Positions 33,110 through 39,689 of a stretch of 39,689 nt of DNA are shown here, piece by piece (the stretch's first letter is position 1; each line of letters starts with the position of its first letter). A program made the translations under genes and the position numbers. The notes below the pieces were generated by a model. The model saw nothing but the letters and a program-made list of their open reading frames with translations, had not been told where the DNA came from and ran no database searches. This stretch comes from an uncultured bacterium (lineage in GTDB: Bacteria > Hydrothermota > Tepidihabitantia > Tepidihabitantales > DTDR01): NCBI GenBank assembly GCA_938040315.1, contig CALHQW010000037.1, positions 1-39,689 on the forward strand, given 5' to 3'.

Positions 33110-34288
33110 ATGATTTTTGTTATTTCTTTTTTGCTTATCTTTCTTTTTTATCTTGTTTGGGAATATAAATTTCATAGAAGGAATCTTAAAAAAGTAAAAA
33201 TTAGAATTTTAGTTAACGGCACAAGAGGAAAATCTTCTACTTGCCGACTAATTGCCGGTGGTCTTTTAGGAAATAATAAAAAAGTTGCCTGTAAAACAAC
33301 GGGCACAAAACCAAGATTAATAATTAATAATAAAGAATTTCCAATTATCCGGTTAGGTCGAGCAAACATAATTGAGGAGAAGAAAATTTTTAAAAAGTTG
33401 AGTAAAGAAGAACTAGAATTTAGTATTACTGAATGTATGGCATTGGTTCCAGAGTATCAAACAATTTATAATGAAAAACTTACCCAACCTCATATTACTG
33501 TGATTACTAATGTGAGAAATGACCATTTAGATGTTATGGGACCAACCTTAAAGGATGTAGCGATAAATTTAGCAAGGACAATACCCAAAAAAGGTGTATT
33601 ATTTATCTTCGAAGATGAAAACTATTTAGATATATTTGAAAAGAAAGCGAAAGAAAGAAATTGCCAAATAGTATATGTGAAAAAAGAGAGCGTAAATGAT
33701 GAGATGATGAAAGGTTTTTCTTATATAGAACATAAAGAAAATGTTGCCTTAGCATTAGCGGTCTGTGAATATCTTGGTTGTAATAAAGAAAAAGCCCTTT
33801 TGGGTATGAAAAAAATTAATCCTGACCCAGGAGTTTTAAGAATCTTTGAAATAAAAATTAATGATAATCAAGCATATTTTATTAATACGATGGCAGCAAA
33901 TGATCCGGATTCAATTCTTTATCTTTGGGAAAAATTTAATATTTTAAATTATGACTACAAAATTGTTTTGATGAATTGTCGTGCTGACCGAGTAGAAAGG
34001 TCTGAACAATTAGGAGATTTAATAAATGAAAAATTTCTCGCTGATTATTATATAGCAACTGGTTTCTTAACTAAACCCTTTATTAATAAATTGAAAAGAA
34101 AGAACATCTTTGATTTAGAAAAGAAAGAACCAAAAGAAGTTTTTTCCAGAGTCTCGGAGATTATAAAAAGTAAAGAAAAAAATAAAAAATGGCTGATTTT
34201 TGCTACCGGAAATATTGTTGGCTACGGAGAAGACTTGGTTAAGGAATTCCAAAAACATGGTAAAGAGGTAGATTACAATTTATGGTAA
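33110..34288 (+). CDS. pgsB: Poly-gamma-glutamate synthase PgsB/CapB
   Basis: A 392-residue Mur-ligase-like amide ligase that polymerises glutamate through its gamma-carboxyl with ATP. An N-terminal membrane helix (about 2-18) is followed by the P-loop NGTRGKSSTC (about 36-45), TTGTKPRLI and VITNVRNDHLDVMG, all PgsB/CapB signatures. It heads the locus and overlaps pgsC by 7 nt. No PgsA/CapA protein is encoded in the window. Confidence 0.92.
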   Translation: MIFVISFLLIFLFYLVWEYKFHRRNLKKVKIRILVNGTRGKSSTCRLIAGGLLGNNKKVACKTTGTKPRLIINNKEFPIIRLGRANIIEEKKIFKKLSKEELEFSITECMALVPEYQTIYNEKLTQPHITVITNVRNDHLDVMGPTLKDVAINLARTIPKKGVLFIFEDENYLDIFEKKAKERNCQIVYVKKESVNDEMMKGFSYIEHKENVALALAVCEYLGCNKEKALLGMKKINPDPGVLRIFEIKINDNQAYFINTMAANDPDSILYLWEKFNILNYDYKIVLMNCRADRVERSEQLGDLINEKFLADYYIATGFLTKPFINKLKRKNIFDLEKKEPKEVFSRVSEIIKSKEKNKKWLIFATGNIVGYGEDLVKEFQKHGKEVDYNLW

Positions 34289-34740
34289 TAATTGAAGGAA
34301 TTGGTTTAGGAATGTTTTTAAGTTTTTTTATGACCGAAACAATTGGTCTTGCTGCCGGCGGAATTGTTGTTCCCGGTTATTTAGCTTTGAATCTCCATCA
34401 TCCCTTTAAAATTATTTTAACATTCTTTATTGCCTTAGCAGTGTATTTAATTAATCTTATTCTTTCTAAATATGTCATCCTTTACGGAAGAAGATTACTT
34501 TTAATCTCAGTAATCTTAGGTTATCTTTTTGGTTATTTTTTTAAACTATTTCCACCAATAACTTATCATCAACAGATATTAAATTGGGAAGTTATTGGCT
34601 ACGTTATTCCCGGTCTTTTAGCCTATTGGTCACAAAGGCAAGGAATTATTGAAACTTTTTCTACGGCAATTATTGGTAGTGTGATCACCCGCTTAATTTT
34701 AATATTAATTAATAATGGGAAATTTTTTATTTTCAAATGA
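34282..34740 (+). CDS. pgsC: Poly-gamma-glutamate biosynthesis membrane protein PgsC/CapC
   Basis: A 152-residue integral membrane protein with about four to five helices. The family start is visible as MTETIGLAAGGIVVPGYLAL. It forms the synthase with PgsB. Overlaps pgsB by 7 nt and the next gene by 4 nt, so stoichiometry is probably set by coupling. Confidence 0.9.
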   Translation: MVIIEGIGLGMFLSFFMTETIGLAAGGIVVPGYLALNLHHPFKIILTFFIALAVYLINLILSKYVILYGRRLLLISVILGYLFGYFFKLFPPITYHQQILNWEVIGYVIPGLLAYWSQRQGIIETFSTAIIGSVITRLILILINNGKFFIFK

Positions 34741-35738
34741 GAAAAAGAATTGGTAAAGTAGGAAGAGAAGTCCTTATTCTTTATGCTCTTTTATCAATCA
34801 TTTTTTTTCTTGTTCTTACCTTTACTGTTAAAGAAGAAAAAAGTAAATATTATACCGAAAAAATAGAAGCAGTAAAGAAAGCAAAGGAAGCTATGGAAAT
34901 AATAAAAAATTCACGACTAAATTACGGAATTCCCATTGATATAATTAATGACCCAAAAGAAACCGGTTTAATTTTTCATCCCTATTCAGTTTTAACTTAT
35001 GAAAGAACAAATTTATCTTTATCCCAGGCATCCCTCTCGCCCAATTTTGCTGCTTTTTTTATTGAGATTTTAAAAGATAAAAGATTAAAAGAAAATGATA
35101 CAATTATCCTTTTATTAGATGGCAGTTTTCCCGCTTTAAACCTTTCTCTTCTTTCCGCTTTAGAAATTCTCAAAATTAAACCAATTATCTTATTACAAGT
35201 TGCCTCTATCTCTTACGGTGCTAACGACCCAAATTTTACTTTTTTGGAAATTCTTAAAATTTTAAAAGATAATAAAATATTTGATTTCAATTGTGAATAT
35301 GCCTCTTTAGGTGGAAAGAATGATTTAGGTGAAGGATTGTCGCAAGAAGCAAGGGAATTTATTAAAGAAAAAATTAATTATTATAATATAAAATTAATCA
35401 TTGCGGAAAATGAATCTCTGCAAATTTTATTAAAAAAAGATTTATTAAAAAACTATAATTATAAGGGAATTATTGCTATCTCTTATGATTTATCTTTTAA
35501 AGAAACAGATAAAAGAATATTTTTTTATCACTTTAATAATCCCATTAATTTAAAAGAAGAATACGAAATCAAAGATGAATTATTTAAAGGCAGATTATTT
35601 CTAGAAAAAAGATATTCCCTTTTTTATACGGCCCTTTTTTTAATTATCTTACTTGTTTTATTATATCTCATAATCAAATATGATTTAGAATATTATTTAA
35701 TTAAAAGAAAAGAAAAAATTTATGAGGAGGGAGTATGA
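34737..35738 (+). CDS. Poly-gamma-glutamate system protein (PgsW-like)
   Basis: A 333-residue protein of the family annotated as poly-gamma-glutamate system protein. N-terminal membrane helix (about 12-32), a large external domain with GIPIDIINDPKETGLIFHP-type start (NDPKETGLIFHPYS) and SLSQASLSPNFAA, and a C-terminal membrane helix (about 298-318). It takes the place that pgsA/capA occupies in Bacillus loci and may assist polymer synthesis or export. Coupled to pgsC and to the next gene by ATGA overlaps. Confidence 0.8.
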   Translation: MRKRIGKVGREVLILYALLSIIFFLVLTFTVKEEKSKYYTEKIEAVKKAKEAMEIIKNSRLNYGIPIDIINDPKETGLIFHPYSVLTYERTNLSLSQASLSPNFAAFFIEILKDKRLKENDTIILLLDGSFPALNLSLLSALEILKIKPIILLQVASISYGANDPNFTFLEILKILKDNKIFDFNCEYASLGGKNDLGEGLSQEAREFIKEKINYYNIKLIIAENESLQILLKKDLLKNYNYKGIIAISYDLSFKETDKRIFFYHFNNPINLKEEYEIKDELFKGRLFLEKRYSLFYTALFLIILLVLLYLIIKYDLEYYLIKRKEKIYEEGV

Positions 35739-36451
35739 AAAAATTTCTAATAATTTTTCTTTTCTTTTTTATCTTTGCTGAAACTTTAGAAATTAAAAAA
35801 ACACCAACAATTAAAATCCGGGTTCTAAAACCGATTGAAGAAGAATATTATCTTTTAACGAAAGATACCCCAATCAAAATCAAAGTAAAAGGACCAAGAA
35901 TTTTAAAAATTTATACCCGACTTTTATTTTTACCATTAAACCATCCCCAATTCCAAACTACCGGAAGTTATAAAATTCTTTTAAAAACTGATGATAAAGA
36001 ATATATTTATCATTTTACAACAGAAATTTCTAAACATGCGTATGATAAAAGAAAAAGGTATTACGGAAAATGGCGTTCGATCAATTTTGAAGTTCCTTCT
36101 GGAATCCACGAATATCAATTATTTCTTTTTGATGCTAAAAAGGAAACAGTAGCAGTAATGTTGGAAGTAAAAAAACCGAGCGAATTTAAAGAAATAAAAG
36201 TTATCTCCCAAATTGATACTACACCCATAAAAATAAAACTTACCGGTCCTAATCAATTTCAAATCCGATTTTTAACAAAAGAGAAAATCGGAATAAACTA
36301 TCAAATAATAAAAAATGGCGAAATTATTTTAAAGGATACTTTAAAAAAGGTTCTTTTAAATATTAATGAAAAAGAAGCAGAAATCTTAATTGATGTGAAA
36401 CCTTCCGAAAAAATAAGTAAAATTAGAATTTATGAAAAAAGAAAGTTTTAA
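35735..36451 (+). CDS. Periplasmic protein with an internal repeat, in the poly-gamma-glutamate locus
   Basis: A 238-residue exported protein of unknown function. It has a signal peptide (about 1-16) and then a beta-rich body containing two similar segments, TPIKIKVKGP (45-54) and TPIKIKLTGP (163-172), each introducing a strand-rich stretch. That suggests two related beta-sandwich domains. It is preceded by the ribosome site GAGGAGGGAG and overlaps its neighbours (4 and 20 nt), so it belongs to the same operon. It may bridge the inner-membrane synthase and the outer membrane; this is inference. Confidence 0.65.
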   Translation: MKKFLIIFLFFFIFAETLEIKKTPTIKIRVLKPIEEEYYLLTKDTPIKIKVKGPRILKIYTRLLFLPLNHPQFQTTGSYKILLKTDDKEYIYHFTTEISKHAYDKRKRYYGKWRSINFEVPSGIHEYQLFLFDAKKETVAVMLEVKKPSEFKEIKVISQIDTTPIKIKLTGPNQFQIRFLTKEKIGINYQIIKNGEIILKDTLKKVLLNINEKEAEILIDVKPSEKISKIRIYEKRKF

Positions 36452-37355
36452 ATTTTTGATTATTTTTCTATTAATTAATTCACTTTTTGCTAATACTTTT
36501 GAATTTCAACAAGCCTTTATTTATGATGATAATATCTTCAAATTTTCTAAAAAGGATTTAGATTTATTTAGCAAAGGTAAAAAAGATAAAGATTATAAGA
36601 CCACCGATGATTTAATCACTTCTTTAGTTTTAAAATTAAATTTTTATCTTCAAAATTTTTTACTATCTCTCCAGACCGAAAATAACAGTTTCCTACAAAA
36701 TCCCAAGAAAAGTTATTTAAAATATCAAATATCAACAAAATTTTCTAAATTAAATTTTGGCTATATCTTTTTACCCAATTATTATCTCCGTAACTTTTAT
36801 CAAAAATCTTGTTTCTATACTCAACATTCTATCTTTTTAAAAATTAATTCCTCAAACTTTGGTGTCAAAATAAAAGACGAAATTAAATTATATAATGAAG
36901 ATTTTAAATATTATAACTCTAACTCCTTTTCAACAACCTTAGAATATCAAAAAGATATTAAAATCAGATATCAAATAATTGACAATTTAACTTTAACCAA
37001 AAATTGGGCAATTAACAAATTAAAAGAGCAAGAGCCCGATATCTCTTATTTTCAAATGGGCAACGAACTAAAACTAAAAAGACGAGGAGAACTTATTGAT
37101 CTAATATTAACTTTAGAAATTGAAAGAAGAAACTATTTAACTGAAATTGATTTAACTCACAAAGATCGGATTGATCACCTTTATTGTATCTCTTTTCAAA
37201 TACCGATAAAATTTAAAAGAACTTTATCAATTATTTTAGGTTATCGCTTTGAAAAAAGAGTCTGTCAAATCCCTTATCAAGAAGAATTTGAAGATATAAA
37301 AAGTTATCAAAAAAATGTCTTCTCTTTAAAATTAGTGAAAGGAGGTATTTTATGA
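36432..37355 (+). CDS. Putative outer-membrane beta-barrel of the poly-gamma-glutamate locus
   Basis: A 307-residue exported protein with a signal peptide ending near LFANTFEF (about 1-21). The rest alternates short aromatic and polar strands (LNFGYIFLPNYYLRNFY, ISFQIPIKFKRTLSIILGYRF, given here in part) as in an outer-membrane barrel. It has no enzymatic motif. Overlapping the previous gene by 20 nt and the next by 4 nt, it is fixed within the operon. The barrel assignment is by pattern only. A role as exit channel for the polymer is a hypothesis. Confidence 0.55.
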   Translation: MKKESFKFLIIFLLINSLFANTFEFQQAFIYDDNIFKFSKKDLDLFSKGKKDKDYKTTDDLITSLVLKLNFYLQNFLLSLQTENNSFLQNPKKSYLKYQISTKFSKLNFGYIFLPNYYLRNFYQKSCFYTQHSIFLKINSSNFGVKIKDEIKLYNEDFKYYNSNSFSTTLEYQKDIKIRYQIIDNLTLTKNWAINKLKEQEPDISYFQMGNELKLKRRGELIDLILTLEIERRNYLTEIDLTHKDRIDHLYCISFQIPIKFKRTLSIILGYRFEKRVCQIPYQEEFEDIKSYQKNVFSLKLVKGGIL

Positions 37356-38563
37356 AGAGAATTTATTTTCTTTTTCTTATTTTTCTTTTTTGTCATTATC
37401 CTTTAAAAGAAAAGGCGCCACCAAAAATTTTTAAACCTTCTTTTGACGAGATTTTTTCACCCTTTTCCCAAATTATTTTTGAATGGGAAAAAATTGATAA
37501 TATAATCTATTATCATTTTATTTTAGATGATACAAATACCTTCAAAACACCAATAATTGATACAATAATTTCTGAAAATTTTTTAATTTTAAAAGAATTA
37601 AAAGAAGGAAATTACTATTTTAAAATTAGATACTTAGATAAGGATTCAATTTATTCTACCTGGAGTGAAAGTAGGAGATTTAAAATTAGATTTTTGAATT
37701 TCCTCAAATCTTTTAAAACTGAAGGATATCCAAACGATGTCCTTTTTTATAATAATTATCTTTTCGTTGCTAGTGGCCAAGTAGGTTTGGAAATTTTTGA
37801 TGAAAAGGGAAAGAGAAAATCTTTTTCTGATAGAAGAAATATTCTTTATGGTCTTGCTTGTGATACTTTCAAAAATCTTCTTTATTTAGCCTATGGTGAA
37901 AAAGAATTAAGTATTTTAAATTTAAATCTATTACCCGACACAATTTATGAAATAAATTCTTTATCTTGGCCCATTGCCAATGCTTATGATTTAAGTATTT
38001 TAAACGAAAGTCTTGTTGTAATTGCTGCTGATAAACAATTTTTAGTAGTAAATGTGAAAGATACCTCTTTTTTATATTTAACAAACCAAATCTATTTTCC
38101 TTCTTCTTTAAGGGGTTCTTATACTTTTAACAATTTTGTTTTTCTTGCTTGCGAACAAGAAGGAGTGTTTATTTATCACCTGAGGGATACTCTTATTTTC
38201 TTATCAAATATTGATACACCAAACAATGCTCGTGATTTGGTTAGTAATGATACACTACTATTTGTTGCCGATGGTAGAGGGATTAGTATTATTAATATAA
38301 AAAATCCTTATAAACCAGTTTTTAAAAAAGAGATAGAAATAGCGGGTTATTGTAAAAAATTGTTTCTAAGGGATTCTTTATTGTTTGCTGCTTGTGGTTC
38401 CGGTGGTTTAAAGGTTTATAAAATTGTTAATGAACCAGATTATTTAAAAATATTATCGGAAATAAAATTTAGTGATTGTCGAACAGTATTTATAGATAAG
38501 AATTATCAAATTTATGTGGGTACACGAGACGAAGGTATCTTAATCTATCAAATAAATTTTTAA
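37352..38563 (+). CDS. Lipoprotein with fibronectin-like and LVIVD-type propeller domains
   Basis: A 403-residue lipoprotein. The lipobox is FLFC (about Cys14). A fibronectin/immunoglobulin-like domain (about 25-110; IIFEWEKIDNIIYYHF) leads to LVIVD-type beta-propeller repeats (about 115-400). These recur as a strand like NYLFVASGQVGLEIFD, LLFVADGRGISIINI and LLFAACGSGGLKVYKI. Such propellers are usually surface-exposed binding modules. Its ribosome site is GGAGGT and its start overlaps the barrel gene (ATGA). It is the last gene of the poly-gamma-glutamate locus. Confidence 0.75.
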   Translation: MKRIYFLFLIFLFCHYPLKEKAPPKIFKPSFDEIFSPFSQIIFEWEKIDNIIYYHFILDDTNTFKTPIIDTIISENFLILKELKEGNYYFKIRYLDKDSIYSTWSESRRFKIRFLNFLKSFKTEGYPNDVLFYNNYLFVASGQVGLEIFDEKGKRKSFSDRRNILYGLACDTFKNLLYLAYGEKELSILNLNLLPDTIYEINSLSWPIANAYDLSILNESLVVIAADKQFLVVNVKDTSFLYLTNQIYFPSSLRGSYTFNNFVFLACEQEGVFIYHLRDTLIFLSNIDTPNNARDLVSNDTLLFVADGRGISIINIKNPYKPVFKKEIEIAGYCKKLFLRDSLLFAACGSGGLKVYKIVNEPDYLKILSEIKFSDCRTVFIDKNYQIYVGTRDEGILIYQINF

Positions 38564-38564
38564 C

Positions 38565-39689
38565 TTAGGGTTCAAAAAGGGCACCAGCAAAAAGGATTAG
38601 ATTACTTCCTTTCTCAGTAATTAAAAAGAAGAAGGGTCTATTACATATCATTTTAAATTTTTCTCTTACTGCTGTTAAGGCAACTTCTACCGAAGTTACC
38701 GCGGCTGCTTCAGTTCCCTCTTCTGATACTTCCAGATAACTTTTATGTTTCACTTCGGAAATAAATAGATTATCAGGCTTTACCTCAACCATCTTAGAAA
38801 GATCGGCTTCATTAGGATTAAAGGCAATACTTAAATTAAGTTCCTTCAAAAGTTCCTTTAAATTTTTTTCATATTCAATTTTAAATTTTGGTAAGATTAT
38901 CTCACCTTCTTTTTTAGAAAGAGAATTTAAATAATTTTTTAACTCTTGGTAATCTAAATCATTGATAAATTGAATAAGAGAATAATCCTCTTTCGGTAAA
39001 AAGACATAAAAACCAAATTTTTCAGAAATATAGGGAAGATAAATTACTTGTAACTTTTCATTTTCATAATATAAAAAATCACCGTCCTTTTTCATATATA
39101 AAGTTTTCTTTTTCTTTCCATCAATTAAATAAAAATCGCCTTCAAAATTATTTTTTCTATCAAATTTCTCTTTCCACAACCCTTTAAAATAAATCGCATT
39201 TATTAAATAAAGAACCACCATCGGATTTATGGAATCAATTATTTTCTCTATCTTCCCTTCTGTTTTTTCTTTAACCCAATTATTAATTATTTTTATCGTT
39301 TTTGGATTATTAAAATCTAAATCTTTTATTTCGGCATTATAATAATTTTTATTTATCTCTAAAAATCGCTTTTTAAATTTAATTCTTTTTTTACCAAATA
39401 AACCATTAGCAATTTTTAATTGAATACCCTTTTCTTTTTTTAAGTTTTTTAAAACTTCTTTATTAATTTTATTAATACTCTCTAATTTTAAATTTTCCAA
39501 GAATAGAGATCTCTTAAAGGCTTCGGCTGTTTTTCCATCAGCACCATTATAAGTCATTAATAAGGCTTCAAAAATACTAAAGGGAGAGATAAAAGTATTA
39601 ATTTGTTTTTCTTTTATTAAAGATTGAAAGATTTTAAAACCAAATTGATTATTAGCGTCAAAAAATATAAATAAAATATTAAAAATTAT
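38565..39689 (-). CDS. Serpin, inhibitory type (5' end beyond window)
   Basis: At least 374 residues of a serine-protease inhibitor. The frame stays open past the ATG at 39557 to the window edge and reads ANNQFGFKIF, FISPFSIFEALL and TYNGADGKTAEA, the normal serpin N-terminus. An apparent signal-like hydrophobic stretch lies at the very edge, so the true start is just outside. INAIYFKGLWKEKFD and the C-terminal NRPFFFLI are present. The reactive-centre hinge EEGTEAAAVTS has the small residues needed for loop insertion, so it should inhibit rather than be inert. Counting from the hinge puts P1 at Thr (LT-AV), give or take one. Convergent with the propeller lipoprotein gene, 1 nt between stops. 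Confidence 0.92.
   Translation of the reverse strand: MIFNILFIFFDANNQFGFKIFQSLIKEKQINTFISPFSIFEALLMTYNGADGKTAEAFKRSLFLENLKLESINKINKEVLKNLKKEKGIQLKIANGLFGKKRIKFKKRFLEINKNYYNAEIKDLDFNNPKTIKIINNWVKEKTEGKIEKIIDSINPMVVLYLINAIYFKGLWKEKFDRKNNFEGDFYLIDGKKKKTLYMKKDGDFLYYENEKLQVIYLPYISEKFGFYVFLPKEDYSLIQFINDLDYQELKNYLNSLSKKEGEIILPKFKIEYEKNLKELLKELNLSIAFNPNEADLSKMVEVKPDNLFISEVKHKSYLEVSEEGTEAAAVTSVEVALTAVREKFKMICNRPFFFLITEKGSNLILFAGALFEP

Noticed and set aside
32984-33175. A 63-residue minus-strand open frame across the pgsB start
   Set aside because: It overlaps the pgsB promoter and coding start in antisense and has the composition of a shadow frame.
38565-39557. Serpin starting at the ATG at 39557
   Set aside because: The frame stays open upstream to the window edge and encodes the conserved serpin N-terminus, so this ATG is internal.

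Overview
The window is AT-rich (roughly 30% GC by eye), very gene-dense, and comes from a diderm bacterium. Its ribosomal proteins, RpoA, ArgRS and RsfS are bacterial. Lipoboxes, outer-membrane beta-barrel proteins and type IX-like C-terminal tails on secreted proteases point to the FCB side of the tree. The lysine/isoleucine-rich proteins, archaeal-style PurC and Clp1/Grc3-type kinase would suit a thermophilic candidate-phylum lineage such as WOR-3. That placement is inference; no 16S rRNA is present.

Layout. (1) 51-4491, plus: an operon of an unknown protein, two paired BrxC/BrxD-type (DUF2791) P-loop ATPases and a PurC-like protein, followed by a PKD-repeat lipoprotein (4507-6042). (2) 6103-8002, minus: ECF sigma factor, a two-domain protein with a YwgA/Panacea-like C-terminus, and a membrane protein with an Ada-type zinc-binding tail. 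(3) 8341-9099, plus: a four-cysteine PD-(D/E)XK nuclease with degraded-looking sequence on both sides. (4) 9602-19522, minus: an unbroken, mostly overlapping run of 15 genes, rpsM-rpsK-rpsD-rpoA-rplQ-panD-nucleotidyltransferase-LytR_C-rsfS-argS-ptsN-zinc ribbon-two barrel proteins-PHP phosphatase. Upstream of it is a Clp1/Grc3-like polynucleotide kinase gene. (5) 20973-27235, plus: a secreted module of gingipain-family protein, M14 carboxypeptidase with kelch-like repeats, and alpha/beta hydrolase. (6) 27308-31040, plus: cstA, asd and a glycosyltransferase. (7) 31047-32842, minus: an orphan LivK-type binding lipoprotein and rsmG. (8) 33110-38563, plus: a poly-gamma-glutamate locus (pgsB, pgsC, PgsW-like) continuing into three envelope genes. 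(9) A serpin on the minus strand runs off the right edge.

The clearest cross-window pattern is in the promoters. Most operon-first genes have a sigma-70-like promoter whose -10 box lies 6-10 nt before the ATG, so their mRNAs should be leaderless or nearly so. Several operon-internal genes carry GGAGG-type ribosome sites, and many others rely on stop/start overlaps.

The best candidates for undescribed systems are the stand-alone ATPase-pair operon, the sigma/YwgA-like/Ada-zinc operon, and the poly-gamma-glutamate locus with its own putative outer-membrane barrel. All functions are read from sequence alone; no database search was run.
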